Positions 53,654 through 63,653 are shown, counted from the stretch's first letter. The stretch is DNA of 64,000 nucleotides from Rhizobium phaseoli (GCF_010668805.1 NZ_WUFT01000017.1:84506-148505), one strand, 5' to 3'. Numbers and translations: made by a program. Notes: generated by a model not told the origin, from the sequence alone.

Positions 53654-56600
53654 GATTTGCTCATTTTTTCGTCGACCGGCCGATCTTTGCGGCGGTCATC
53701 TCGATCCTTCTTCTCGTCGTCGGCAGCATTGCCTATACGCAATTGCCGGTGTCCCAGTATCCCGAGATTGCACCGCCGACCATCGTCGTGCGCACCTCCT
53801 ATCCCGGCGCCGACCCGCAGACGATCGCCGATACCGTTTCGACGCCGCTCGAACAACAGATCAACGGCGTCGAGGACATGCTTTACATGTCCTCGTATTC
53901 CAGCGCCGACGGCGCCATGTCGTTGACGATCACCTTCAAGCTCGGCACCGATCTCGACAAGGTCCAGGTGCTTGTCCAGAATCGCGTTTCCATCGCCCTT
54001 CCGCGTCTCCCCGAGGAAGTCCAGCGCCTTGGGGTGACCACCGACAAGAGCTCGCCTGATCTGATGATGGTGGTGCACCTGCTGTCGCCGTCGCACCGCT
54101 ACGACCAGCTTTACGTCTCGAACTACGCCCGCAACCGCATTCGCGACGTTCTCGTGCGCCTCGACGGTGTCGGCGACGTGCAGATCTTCGGCGAACGCCA
54201 ATATTCGATGCGAATCTGGCTGGATCCGGAAAAGCTCTCCGCCTATGGCATGACATCAGACGACGTCGTCTCCGCCCTGAGGGACCAAAACGTCCAGGTA
54301 TCGGGCGGCAAGATCGGTGCCCCGCCGGTCACCGGCAAGAATGCGTTCGAATATACGGTACGAACGGAAGGGCGCTTCTCCGATGCGCGAGAGTTCCGAT
54401 ATGTCATCGTGAAATCGACGACAGCCGGGCGGCTTGTTCAGTTGCAGGACGTCGCCCGTATCGAACTCGGCGCGCAGGACTACGTCACCAACAGTTATCT
54501 CAACAACGACCCCGCGGTTGCTCTCGGCATCTTCGCCCGGCCGGGAAGCAACGCGCTCGACACGGCCCATCAGATCCAGACGCTGATGAAGGACGTGTCG
54601 CAGAATTTCCCGCCGGGCCTGGAATATCGCATTGTCTATGACACGACCGAATTCATCTCGGATTCGATCACCGAAGTCTACAGGACCATCGCCGAGGCGG
54701 CCATCCTGGTGGCGATCGTCGTGCTCGTCTTCCTGCAATCCTGGCGAACCGCGATCATTCCGATCATCGCCATCCCCGTATCGCTGATCGGCACCTTCGC
54801 CGTCCTGCTGGCATTCGGCTTCTCGCTCAACATGCTCACCCTGTTCGGCTTGGTGCTGGCGATCGGCATCGTCGTCGACGACGCGATCGTGGTGGTGGAA
54901 AACGTCGAGCGCAATCTGGCCCGCGGCATGACGCCGAAGCAGGCTTCCCATGTCACGATGGACGAAGTCGGAACCGCCGTCGTCGCCATCTCGCTGGTGC
55001 TGATCGCCGTGTTCGTGCCGACAGCCTTCATCCCGGGCATATCCGGCCAGTTTTACAGGCAGTTCGCCGTGACGATCTCGGTCACCACCGCGATATCGGC
55101 GTTGAATTCACTGACACTGTCGCCCGCCCTTGCAGGCATATTGCTGAAAACACACGACCATGAAACCAGGCCCGCGAATGTCGCATCACGGCTGGGAAGA
55201 GGCCTTGCAAACGGCTTCAATCATGGGTTCGATCGGCTGAGCTCCGGCTATTCATGGATCATTCGGCATCTGGTCAGCAGCTGGGTCGGGCTGACCGCTT
55301 CGATGCTCGCCTTCGTCTGCCTGCTCGGAGCAACCTGGTACATGAGCACGCGCGTTCCCGCGGGCTTCATCCCGACCATGGACCAGGGTTACGCGATCAT
55401 CGTCATACAGCTTCCCGATGGTGCCTCGCTTGCGCGTACCGACGCCGTGGTCAAACAGGTAGGCGATATTGCCCGGACCGTGCCCGGTGTCGGCAACGCC
55501 GTGCAATTTGCCGGCTTCAGCGGCGCGACATTCACCAATGCCTCGAATGCCGGCGTCGTCTTCGTGCCGTTCAAATCCTTTGCCGAACGCGAAGAAGGCG
55601 GAGAGAACGCCAACAAGATCATCGGCGAGCTTTACGGCAAACTGCAAAGCATCCAGGAAGCCTTCATCATCGCCATCCCGCCGCCGTCCGTGCGCGGCGT
55701 CGGCAATTCCGGTGGTTTCAAGATGCAGATTTCCGATCTTGAAAACGCCGACATGACGCGCGTGCTCGGTCTCGCCCGCCAGATGATGGGTGCGGCAGCC
55801 ACGACCGAGGGACTGACCGGCGTCTTTACGACATTCTCCGATGCAAGCCCGCAATACTTCCTGGCGATCGACCGTGACAAGGCGCGCTTCCTGAATGTGC
55901 CGATCCCCAATATCTTCAACGCGCTTTCCATCAATCTCGGCGTCGCCTACGTCAACGATTTCAATGCGTTCGGCCGCGTCTACCAGGTCCGTGCCCAGGC
56001 CGACCGGCAATATCGCATGGACCGAGAAGACATCCTCGCCCTGAAGGTTCGATCGGCGACCGGCGCGCTGGTTCCGCTTGGAACATTGATGGATATCCAG
56101 GATGCCAGCGGCCCGGCGCTTGTCCAACGCTACAACATGTATGTCTCGGTGCCGCTTCAGGGCAATCCAACACCGGGCACATCGACGGGCGATGCCATCG
56201 CCAAGATGGAAGCGCTGGCGGCAAAGATCCTGCCGCAAGGAACAACCTTCGAATGGACGGAACTGGCCTATCAGGAGACCCATACCGGCAACACCGCCGT
56301 CTACATCTTCGCCCTGTCTGTCGTCTTCGTCTTCCTGGCCTTGGCGGCCCAGTATGAAAGCTGGGTTCTGCCGCTCGCGATCATCCTCATCGTCCCGCTT
56401 GCGGTGCTCGCGGCGTTGATCGGGGTGTCGCTGAGGGGAATGGACAACAACGTGCTGACGCAGATCGGCCTGATCGTCCTGATTGGCCTTGCGGCCAAGA
56501 ACGCCATTCTGATCGTCGAGTTTGCCAGGCAAGCGGAAGACGAGGGCAAGTCGCCGGTGGAGGCAGCCATTGAGGCCAGCCATCTTCGCCTGCGCCCGAT

Positions 56601-56835
56601 CCTGATGACGGCATTCGCCTTCATCTTCGGCGTTCTGCCGCTTGCCATCGCCACCGGCCCCGGCGCCGAAATGCGCCAGTCGCTCGGCACCGCCGTCTTT
56701 TCGGGCATGCTGGGTGTGACGATCTTCGGCCTGTTCCTGACGCCGGTCTTCTACGTCGTGCTACGCGGCCGGCGCCGCAACCGACCGGCTGAGAGGCCGG
56801 TCGAGACCGTCCCGGTCGAAAGAGAGACGGTCTGA
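53650..56835 (+). CDS. RND multidrug efflux permease (AcrB/HAE1 family), second system
   Basis: A 1061-aa proton-driven efflux pump with the Asp pair in GIVVDDAIVVVENVERN and relay Lys in AAKNAILIVEF. Coupled to the adaptor by a 4-base overlap. Similar in layout to the pump at 37666-40866 but clearly diverged, so an old paralogue rather than a recent duplication. No TolC gene follows; the operon ends at the boundary with the accessory region. Confidence 0.95.
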   Translation: MRFAHFFVDRPIFAAVISILLLVVGSIAYTQLPVSQYPEIAPPTIVVRTSYPGADPQTIADTVSTPLEQQINGVEDMLYMSSYSSADGAMSLTITFKLGTDLDKVQVLVQNRVSIALPRLPEEVQRLGVTTDKSSPDLMMVVHLLSPSHRYDQLYVSNYARNRIRDVLVRLDGVGDVQIFGERQYSMRIWLDPEKLSAYGMTSDDVVSALRDQNVQVSGGKIGAPPVTGKNAFEYTVRTEGRFSDAREFRYVIVKSTTAGRLVQLQDVARIELGAQDYVTNSYLNNDPAVALGIFARPGSNALDTAHQIQTLMKDVSQNFPPGLEYRIVYDTTEFISDSITEVYRTIAEAAILVAIVVLVFLQSWRTAIIPIIAIPVSLIGTFAVLLAFGFSLNMLTLFGLVLAIGIVVDDAIVVVENVERNLARGMTPKQASHVTMDEVGTAVVAISLVLIAVFVPTAFIPGISGQFYRQFAVTISVTTAISALNSLTLSPALAGILLKTHDHETRPANVASRLGRGLANGFNHGFDRLSSGYSWIIRHLVSSWVGLTASMLAFVCLLGATWYMSTRVPAGFIPTMDQGYAIIVIQLPDGASLARTDAVVKQVGDIARTVPGVGNAVQFAGFSGATFTNASNAGVVFVPFKSFAEREEGGENANKIIGELYGKLQSIQEAFIIAIPPPSVRGVGNSGGFKMQISDLENADMTRVLGLARQMMGAAATTEGLTGVFTTFSDASPQYFLAIDRDKARFLNVPIPNIFNALSINLGVAYVNDFNAFGRVYQVRAQADRQYRMDREDILALKVRSATGALVPLGTLMDIQDASGPALVQRYNMYVSVPLQGNPTPGTSTGDAIAKMEALAAKILPQGTTFEWTELAYQETHTGNTAVYIFALSVVFVFLALAAQYESWVLPLAIILIVPLAVLAALIGVSLRGMDNNVLTQIGLIVLIGLAAKNAILIVEFARQAEDEGKSPVEAAIEASHLRLRPILMTAFAFIFGVLPLAIATGPGAEMRQSLGTAVFSGMLGVTIFGLFLTPVFYVVLRGRRRNRPAERPVETVPVERETV

Positions 56836-56864
56836 TCGCTTCGTGCCGAGGCCATTAGAGCGTT

Positions 56865-57250
56865 TCATGTTTTGACAGAAGCGTCGCCCGCGTTTTTCGA
56901 AATAGTTTGCGCGTTCGTCTGGTTTAATGGTGCCGACGAGGTATCCGAGATGGCGCCAGGTGTCCTCCGTGGTTCTCTTCTGGGCCAACCGCATCCGATG
57001 CTTGATCTTGGCGATTGTCTGCTCGATCGGATTGAGGTCGGGCGAGTATTTCGGCAAGAACCATAACCTGGCGCAGGCCGCTTTGATGGCATCGCGGATG
57101 GCCTTGGCTTTGTGAGAGCGAGATTGTCGAGAATGACGACGTCGTCTGACGGACATCGCGCACTTCGATAAATGGGACTGTTCGAATGACGACCGAGAAG
57201 TGGCGACAACCATCTTTGGGATGGCCTTCGCGGAAGCAACTTAACACGCG
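56865..57250 (-). mobile_element. Frameshifted remnant of an IS630-family element
   Basis: Minus-strand pieces of the transposase C-terminus are recognisable: DDVVILDNL, then (one base out) SHKAKAIRDAIKAA, LPKYSPDLNPIEQTIAKIKH with the catalytic Glu, RTTEDTWRHLGYLVGTI, and a final KNAGDASVKT in another frame. At least two frameshifts and no N-terminal half, so inactive. It starts 29 bases past the second RND operon. A CATTAGAGCGTTTCATG sequence at about 56852 may be its inverted-repeat end. Confidence 0.75.
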
Positions 57251-57255
57251 CCCGT

Positions 57256-57561
57256 TCAGGCGCCGGTAGGCGACTTGATAACGGCTGAACGGATCCCCTG
57301 TATCCGTTTGCGATTTTTTTCGAACTCCGCGGATGATTTCGAGGGCAGTGGTGTTTTTCCAAAGTGGCGGTTGAGTTCGATAGAAAGGGCGGCGGGCGAC
57401 GTCATTCCGTCGTGATAAAGCTTGAACAGCAGTCTGACAGCGATGTTGTAATATTTCGGATCTGCGAGGCTACTTGTGGAATCGTATCCTGCGTCGTCGA
57501 GGACGCCTTGCAATACAGCCAGGTCGGACGTCCGCACAGACACGTTGAGAGTGGAAGACAT
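57256..57561 (-). CDS. Small protein of unknown function beside the IS630 remnant
   Basis: A 101-aa soluble protein with no signal or membrane segment. A strong AGGAGGACAGA ribosome site precedes ATG 57561, which supports it being real. Some features (short N-terminal beta segment, then helices) suggest a small DNA-related or toxin/antitoxin-like protein but I do not recognise a family. Separated from the IS remnant by a few bases. Confidence 0.55.
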   Translation of the reverse strand: MSSTLNVSVRTSDLAVLQGVLDDAGYDSTSSLADPKYYNIAVRLLFKLYHDGMTSPAALSIELNRHFGKTPLPSKSSAEFEKNRKRIQGIRSAVIKSPTGA

Positions 57562-57576
57562 TCTGTCCTCCTTCAA

Positions 57577-58479
57577 TTTGGGGCGAAGGCCTCAAATCGA
57601 CCTCCACGCAGTAGCGCCCTGAGAAACAGCCACTGAAGACTGACCGTGCGCCTAATCAATGCGGCTGGCAAATTAAATATTCGGGGATGAGCAGGAAGCG
57701 GTCAGGCTTGTGCATATCGAATATGATGCGGCCATTTCAAATAACATAGAAGCTCCCGCCTTCATGATGCTTAACGGTCCGTTGCCGCTATATCTGCCGT
57801 CGCTGAGCTGCCATTGCGGTTTGCGATCGGAATGATCGCATGCTCCGGGAGGTGGCCGTCTATATTCGATGGCCTCCTACAGCGCCGTTGTGCGGCGCAG
57901 CTACGTTTTCGAAGGGTTCATCGGGCTGCAGAACGCAACGCACTCTCAATCACATCCTGAATTGCGTTCGTAGCCGTCCAATCTCTCGCGGACTTCTGGA
58001 TCTCCTCTCCAACTGCGGGCAAGAAGCTCCGTCGATGAGATGTCGACATCGAGTATGTCGGGGCTCTCCTTGCGTAATCGCTCATCGCATCAATTGAGAT
58101 GCCGTGTCCGACACCCCTGATGCGGTAGGGTTCGATCGCATCTGTTCCCGCCTTGGACTTGGGCGAACCATGCCGCGATAACAAGGCGGCAATCAAAGGC
58201 CAATGACGAAACCATTGATGCCGAACAGCGAGATGCCGCCGATTTGAGGACCGCGAACTGCCGACGGCAAGGCCGAGTAATCGATGTTGCCTGACCGCCG
58301 ATTCCGGAACTCAACTCGGCGCGCGTCCGGCAACATAGCGGGCCACATCCTCCTCAAGGCCTCGAAGAGCGGGGCGTATTCGGCGTGCCATTCGAGGGGG
58401 GCACAAACGGGCAATATTCCCGGGCTTTGCATTTGCTTCGCTTTTCATTTAACGGTTTCATGGGCGGTGAGTATGGGTA
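57577..58479. other. Accessory intergenic region, no supportable gene
   Basis: About 900 bases with lower coding signal. Frames up to 92 codons occur on both strands but overlap, change frame and have no recognisable domains. It may contain eroded genes; nothing is called. Confidence 0.4.
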
Positions 58480-58485
58480 GTGCGG

Positions 58486-59712
58486 ATGAGATTTGGTCAG
58501 GTCCTTCTGTCTTGTTCTCTGTTTGCCACAATGGCTGCCTGCGCGGGACGACCGGAAGACGTATTGCTTCCGGTAAAAGAACCAATTCTCAGCACATCTA
58601 AGGTCGACCTGCTGGTGGCGACGACACGTCAAACAGATGTAGCCTCTGGTGAAATGTTCTCGGGTGAGCGCGGTAAGGCATTGAGCTTTGCCAATGTTGT
58701 GGTTTCCATTCCGCCAGGCGAAGCACACAAAAGCGGCGAGGTCGAATGGCCAAAGAAGACACCCGGCAATCCTGCCACTGATTTTGTGACAGTAAAGGCA
58801 GAGAGATTAGATCTCGAGCGCGCCCGTCAATGGGTTCGGTCCGATGCCGCTGCAACGCCAAAGAGACGTGTTTTGGTGTTCGTACACGGCTTCAACAACC
58901 GCTTTGATGATGCCGTATTTCGCTCAGCACAGTTTGTCCATGACGCCGGCACACCGATCGTGCCGGTGCTGTTCACCTGGCCCTCCCGCGGCAGCATTTT
59001 CGCCTATGGCTATGATCGGGAGAGCACCAATTTTTCCCGCGACGGCTTGGAACAGGTACTCAACCTTCTTGCAAAAGATCAAACCGTCGCCGAGATAACG
59101 ATCCTAGCCCATTCCATGGGCAACTGGTTGACGCTGGAGACACTCCGTCAAATGGCGATCCGCGATCGGCGGTTGCCGGCGAAGATCAAGGACGTGATGC
59201 TGGCCGCGCCGGATGTCGATGTCGACGTGTTCGCAAATGAAATCGATGACATGGGCAGCCCAAGGCCCAATTTCACTTTGCTAGTTTCTCAGGATGATCG
59301 CGCATTAGCGCTTTCACGAAGGCTCTGGGGGAGCACGGCGAGGCTCGGAGCAATCGACCCGACAGCAGAACCCTACAAGACCCAGCTTGCAGCACACAAC
59401 ATCACTGTCATTGATTTAACCAAGCGAAGCAGCAGCGATGGCCTTAATCACGGGAAGTTCGCATCCAGCCCCGAACTGGTTGCTCTCATTGGCGGCCGAC
59501 TTGAAGACGGCCAGATTATTGATGATTGGCATGAGGGCGTGGGCGACAGGATATTCAGGGAATCGACCGATATTGGGATGTCCGTCGGCGGGATTATCGG
59601 GCTTGGAGTTGCGGCACCTGAATCGGTTGTGGATCCGACGACCAGAGAACACCTTTCAAGCGAAGTGGACGAACTGAAGGGCATGTTAAAAGATTCGGTC
59701 ACCAATCGATAA
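58486..59712 (+). CDS. Lipoprotein alpha/beta hydrolase (DUF900 type)
   Basis: A 408-aa protein. The signal peptide ends at a lipobox-like MAAC (Cys around residue 19-20). A DUF900 alpha/beta-hydrolase core follows: VFVHGFNNRFDD, the nucleophile Ser in AHSMGNW, and APDVDVDVF. It may be a membrane-anchored esterase or lipase; substrate unknown. The start is ATG 58486 (GTG 58480 is possible). Base composition is lower in GC than the core genes upstream, consistent with acquired DNA. Confidence 0.82.
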   Translation: MRFGQVLLSCSLFATMAACAGRPEDVLLPVKEPILSTSKVDLLVATTRQTDVASGEMFSGERGKALSFANVVVSIPPGEAHKSGEVEWPKKTPGNPATDFVTVKAERLDLERARQWVRSDAAATPKRRVLVFVHGFNNRFDDAVFRSAQFVHDAGTPIVPVLFTWPSRGSIFAYGYDRESTNFSRDGLEQVLNLLAKDQTVAEITILAHSMGNWLTLETLRQMAIRDRRLPAKIKDVMLAAPDVDVDVFANEIDDMGSPRPNFTLLVSQDDRALALSRRLWGSTARLGAIDPTAEPYKTQLAAHNITVIDLTKRSSSDGLNHGKFASSPELVALIGGRLEDGQIIDDWHEGVGDRIFRESTDIGMSVGGIIGLGVAAPESVVDPTTREHLSSEVDELKGMLKDSVTNR

Positions 59713-59781
59713 AAAGCGAGCGGGTACCTCCACCTCACCAAGCCAGCTGTTTAGTCCCGGATGGTGCATTTGGAATGGCGC

Positions 59782-60036
59782 CTACCGCCGACCGACGCGA
59801 TTAGCTGGACCGCCACGGTTCATCGGTGTTCCGGGCCGTACGCCAACTCCCGGAGCACCGACGCCAGGGGTAACGGCTCGAACAACCGGCCGCGGCCGAA
59901 GCACGACGCCTGGCCTCACCACACAGCCGACAGGATAGGCAACGTATTGACAATACACAACGGCGCCGGCTTCTTCGGCACTTATGGATACGAACACAGC
60001 CACCAGCAGCGCAGTGAATGCAATTGACAGTTTCAT
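59782..60036 (-). CDS. Small secreted rhizobial protein of unknown function
   Basis: An 84-aa protein with a signal peptide (MKLSIAFTALLVAVF...) and a short mature part rich in Pro, Arg, Gly and Val (YCQYVAYPVGCVVRPG). GGAGGCTAG precedes ATG 60036. I recall near-identical small proteins in many Rhizobium strains, mostly annotated hypothetical. The two Cys could form a disulphide in the periplasm. Confidence 0.75.
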   Translation of the reverse strand: MKLSIAFTALLVAVFVSISAEEAGAVVYCQYVAYPVGCVVRPGVVLRPRPVVRAVTPGVGAPGVGVRPGTPMNRGGPANRVGRR

Positions 60037-60540
60037 TCTAGCCTCCATTGGCGCTGTTTAGATTGGGTTCTTTCAAGACGTGAGGCTGAGATTGACCGGA
60101 GCTTATCCGCAACTATTGCTCGTCGCCTCCCTCGACTTGGCCGAGGTATCGTGACGCGATTAGTCACTACATCCATTAAATGGTGGAGCAGCCAGTGTAT
60201 TAAAAATGGCGCATTTGTTGTCTGGGCTCGAGCACCGGAAAACGATCCGCACTTCAGTCGTCATCAAGGCTCCGTTGATGACCAACATCATGATGACAGA
60301 ATAGGGTCAGAAGTCTAGGCTTGTCGGCGCAGGTCATATGAAATTGCAGTTTCCGACAAGCGGTAAATCAGAAGAACATGCAATGGCAGCAAACGATCCG
60401 AGATGGATAGTTTGGACATGCTACGCATATGATCGGTGGACAGCCGAACGCAGTTGAGAAGGGAATTATAGATTTGCTATAGCGGCTTGAGCAGGTGCAC
60501 TAATCGACATTGCTCCTCGTGGCTGGACGCTGTCGAAGCC
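60037..60540. other. Intergenic sequence without a supportable gene
   Basis: About 500 bases, AT-rich, with no convincing frame and no hairpin-T-run. It separates the small secreted protein gene from the SulP gene. Confidence 0.4.
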
Positions 60541-62238
60541 TCATTCGACAATACCGCCTTCCGGCTGCAACTTCTTTTGAATATGGCTACTTTGATACTG
60601 ATCGATGCCGGTACGAACGCTAGAAAACATGCGTTCCCCTTGCAGGCGCTCGATAGAACCTGATGCCCTGATGTAATCAAGCACATCAGGGTTAAGACCG
60701 GCAAGCCAGAGCATAACGCCTTGCTCCGCAAGACTTCGCTCGCTTTCCATCAACATCTGGAGCGCCGAATATTCGATATCGAAGACCCTGCTCAGATCCA
60801 GCATGAGAACGTCGGGCTTGCGCTGGATCACCAATTCGCGAATGCGATCGGCGACCATCTGCGCGTTGACGAAAAACAGCCTACCTTCCGGCCGCACGAT
60901 CAACAGCCCTTGGAAGGTCTCGTCGTCAGGATGCCGGTCCGAGAGCGGTCGGAGGGTATCGTGGCCGCGCTTGCGACCGATCACGTGGATCCGCGGGTTG
61001 GCGGCCTGGCTCGACAGGCCAACAAGTGACAGGACGATGGCGACGACGATCCCCTGAAGCGTGCCGAAGACAAGGACGCCCAGGAAAGCGGCCAGCGCCC
61101 AGCGGAATTCCATCCTGCGCACCTTCCGGATTGACGTGAATTCGGCAGGTTTGATCAGCCCGACGGAATAGACAATGACGATTGCCGCCAAGGCTGCCTG
61201 GGGCAGAAGGCCAAGCAGCGGAGCGAGAACCAACATGGTGGCGAGCGAGACGGCCGCCGTGACCATTGACGCCTTCTGCGTTCGCCCTCCGACGGCCCGC
61301 ACCACTGCGGTCTGCGATGTGCCACCCCCAGCAGGCATCGCCCCGAAGAAAGCGCCGGACAGGTTCGCGAGGCCGGTGGCAACCAGTTCCCGGTTTGCCC
61401 GGATCGGCGGTTCCGGGGGTGCGGCAAAGGCGCGGCCGGCGGCGATGGTCTCGGTAAAGCTCATCAGCGCGATGCCGATCGCGCCCGGAAGCAATTTCTC
61501 GACCAGGTCGATCGTCGGCAACGTCAGCGAGGGCAGTGCCTGCGGGATGTGGCCAACGATGGAGACGCCGCGCGTGCTCAAGGCGAACAGCCAGGATGCC
61601 GCGATGGCGCCCGCCACCACGGCGAGCGGAGCCGGCGAGTGCGGCCAGGCCCGTTCCATCAACAGGAGCAGCACGACAGCCACTGCGCCGACCAGGGCCG
61701 TTATTGCCGACGTCTCGGGAAAATGCTGCAGCAGGCTCAATATATCCCGGAAAAAACCTTCCTTGGCAAAATGGAGACCGAAAAGCTTCGGTATCTGGTC
61801 GAGAACGATCACTAGCCCGATGCCGGCCTTGAAGCCGGTCAACACAGGCGACGAGATGAAATTGGCGACGAATCCGAGCCGGAGCGCCGAAGCGATGATC
61901 AGCAGCAAACCCGTCAGCGCAGTCAATGTCGCGGTTGCCGTGATCAGCCTGGCAGGATCGCCATCGGGCACGACAAGCGCCAGTTCTCCCGCGGTCAGGA
62001 TCGCCAGCGTGGTCGTCGAGCTGACGCTTAGCACGCGCGATGTCCCCAACAGCGCGTAGACGACCATCGGCACAAAGGCGGTGTAGAACCCGACGCTCAC
62101 GGGCAATCCGGCAACGGTGGCGTAGGCCATGGCCTTCGGCAAGACAACCGCCGCCGCCGTCAGTCCGGCAATGAGATCCGGCCCCAATGTCCCGTTTGGC
62201 GATTTGATCGGGCTGTCAGGACTCGATGACCGGAGCAT
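60541..62238 (-). CDS. SulP-family anion transporter with C-terminal STAS domain
   Basis: A 565-aa inner-membrane transporter. The N-terminal sulfate-transporter signature GLTAAAVVLPKAMAYATVAG and ~11 membrane segments are followed by a cytoplasmic STAS domain (about 450-550, with VLMLDLSRVFDIEYSALQML). SulP proteins carry sulfate, bicarbonate or other anions; which one is not predictable. GAGGAAACC precedes ATG 62238. Codon use fits the host, despite the accessory neighbours. Confidence 0.92.
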   Translation of the reverse strand: MLRSSSPDSPIKSPNGTLGPDLIAGLTAAAVVLPKAMAYATVAGLPVSVGFYTAFVPMVVYALLGTSRVLSVSSTTTLAILTAGELALVVPDGDPARLITATATLTALTGLLLIIASALRLGFVANFISSPVLTGFKAGIGLVIVLDQIPKLFGLHFAKEGFFRDILSLLQHFPETSAITALVGAVAVVLLLLMERAWPHSPAPLAVVAGAIAASWLFALSTRGVSIVGHIPQALPSLTLPTIDLVEKLLPGAIGIALMSFTETIAAGRAFAAPPEPPIRANRELVATGLANLSGAFFGAMPAGGGTSQTAVVRAVGGRTQKASMVTAAVSLATMLVLAPLLGLLPQAALAAIVIVYSVGLIKPAEFTSIRKVRRMEFRWALAAFLGVLVFGTLQGIVVAIVLSLVGLSSQAANPRIHVIGRKRGHDTLRPLSDRHPDDETFQGLLIVRPEGRLFFVNAQMVADRIRELVIQRKPDVLMLDLSRVFDIEYSALQMLMESERSLAEQGVMLWLAGLNPDVLDYIRASGSIERLQGERMFSSVRTGIDQYQSSHIQKKLQPEGGIVE

Positions 62239-62407
62239 GGTTTCCTCTTTTCCGTATCAGTCGCTGGCGACGGCGGAGAAAAACAGGTCCGGCATGCAGA
62301 CCGATCATCGCGACTGATCCTGCAAGACCGAGCGCCGTCATCAGCGACACCGCGGCATCCGGTATGCGGTCGAAAACCGGATGACGTGTCCGCAGATGCC
62401 CGACCAA
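62216..62407 (-). CDS. Possible small membrane protein overlapping the SulP start
   Basis: A 63-aa frame with one likely membrane segment (LMTALGLAGSVAMIGLHAG) and a basic tail. Its stop overlaps the SulP ATG region by 23 bases. Third-position bias looks coding-like, but there is no strong ribosome site at its start. Could be a small accessory gene translationally linked to SulP, or chance. Confidence 0.35.
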   Translation of the reverse strand: MVGHLRTRHPVFDRIPDAAVSLMTALGLAGSVAMIGLHAGPVFLRRRQRLIRKRGNHAPVIES

Positions 62408-62598
62408 GCAGCCCGGAGCAGCGCGCCAACACTCGCAGTCAAGGAAAACCGCATGTCTCCGACAGGAGAATGGTGGCTTGGGCTGATGTCACAGGGAAGT
62501 ATTTTACAGGGCTGGTTAGCGCAACATACCGTATAATACAGCCGAGTGAGAACGCCTACGGGTACAATAAAATCGCAGATAGGAGTCAAATACGTTAG

Positions 62599-62628
62599 AC
62601 GCGGGACATCCTATTTGCTGTCCCGCGT
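62599..62628 (-). terminator. Hairpin between SulP leader and OmpA-like gene
   Basis: ACGCGGGACA (62599-62608) and TGTCCCGCGT (62619-62628) with a 10-base loop, 16 bases past the OmpA-like gene stop. The T-run (CCTTTTTTTG) lies on the plus-strand side, so efficiency in the minus direction is uncertain. Confidence 0.6.
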
Positions 62629-62644
62629 TGGCACCTTTTTTGTA

Positions 62645-63226
62645 TCACGACTTCTTTTTGAAAACGCCGAGGTTGATGAGTTGCACACGCCGGTTGGTTG
62701 AGCCTTCGGCATTTGTGCCTGCTATTGGCAGATGTTCGCCAACCCCAACTGCGTAGAGACGTTGAGGGTCTACAGCGAACGTCGTTGCCAAAGCCTCTTT
62801 GATCGCCGCCGCGCGCTGCTCGCTGAGCTCAAGGTTGTGCTTGTCGTCACCCGTCGAACTTGCATGACCAACGATCAGAAATTTATAGTCCCACAAATTC
62901 GGATGATGCAGGGCGTCCGCCAGCAGACCAAGCGTACGATAAGACTGCGGTTGGATCGCGACGGAATCGTTCTCAAAATTGATCTCGACGACCATCTGGG
63001 GCAGCTTCGCGATCCGCTTCCAATTCGGCAGAGCCGACATCGGCTTGTCACCGCCATTGACGGCTTCTTGCCGCAGGATTTCAAGGTCAATCGCAGGCGC
63101 TGCCGACGTCAGCTTGCCAAGTCCTTTGACGATCCGGTCCTGCGTCACTTCTTGGCTTAGCGCCAGGCTTGGGACAAACATGCAAGCGATCAGCAAAACT
63201 AGAGTTTTCAACCAGGCACTTTTCAT
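62645..63226 (-). CDS. OmpA-family peptidoglycan-binding protein
   Basis: A 193-aa protein with a signal peptide (about 1-25) and a C-terminal OmpA domain: EINFENDSVAIQPQSYRTL, FLIVGHASSTGDDKHNLELS (the GHAxxxG peptidoglycan site) and EQRAAAIKEAL with NRRVQLINLG. There is no beta-barrel, so it is a periplasmic or lipid-free wall-binding protein. ATG 63226 lies nine bases after GGAG. It is five bases from the Cys-rich gene upstream and probably in one operon with it. Confidence 0.85.
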   Translation of the reverse strand: MKSAWLKTLVLLIACMFVPSLALSQEVTQDRIVKGLGKLTSAAPAIDLEILRQEAVNGGDKPMSALPNWKRIAKLPQMVVEINFENDSVAIQPQSYRTLGLLADALHHPNLWDYKFLIVGHASSTGDDKHNLELSEQRAAAIKEALATTFAVDPQRLYAVGVGEHLPIAGTNAEGSTNRRVQLINLGVFKKKS

Positions 63227-63230
63227 CGAC

Positions 63231-63653
63231 TCATCTCCATCCCGCATCGGTGATCACCTGATTGCATTCGGTGCTGACCCGCGGTTCCTTCTTGACCAAA
63301 CACGCGAGAACGAAGCCATCCCCCTTAATACCGGAACAGCGCTTCGACATGTCCCTCTTGCATACTTGTTCATAGGACATCTGAGCATGCTCGCGCTGGG
63401 TGATGGACTGGAACACAGTCGTCAACGAGGCTTTACAGCTAGGTGACACTTTGGCAGCGTTCTGCTGCAAGCAGTCGGCAATCCGGCCACTCCCGAGATT
63501 CAATCCCTTGCATAGCTTCTGTATGTCGGACCCACACTCGGACGCAAGATTTGTCACGGCATCGGCGTAGCTCAACGTTTGCGCAGACGCTGACATGACA
63601 AAGCCGATCGACGCAAATGCGGCGGCCGCCAGTATAATTTGCCGTTTAGGCAT
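63231..63653 (-). CDS. Secreted cysteine-rich repeat protein (PF00839-like)
   Basis: A 140-aa protein with a signal peptide ending SASAQ and eight Cys in the mature part, spaced as in Golgi-apparatus/FGFR-type cysteine-rich repeats (ECGSDIQKLC, CLQQNAAKVSPSC, CKRDMSKRCSG). Such repeats occur in small periplasmic proteins of proteobacteria with unknown function. Upstream of the OmpA-like gene in the same direction. Confidence 0.8.
   Translation of the reverse strand: MPKRQIILAAAAFASIGFVMSASAQTLSYADAVTNLASECGSDIQKLCKGLNLGSGRIADCLQQNAAKVSPSCKASLTTVFQSITQREHAQMSYEQVCKRDMSKRCSGIKGDGFVLACLVKKEPRVSTECNQVITDAGWR

Noticed and set aside
57840..58432. Small frames on both strands in the accessory gap
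   Set aside because: They overlap each other, lack domains and ribosome sites; called as no supportable gene.
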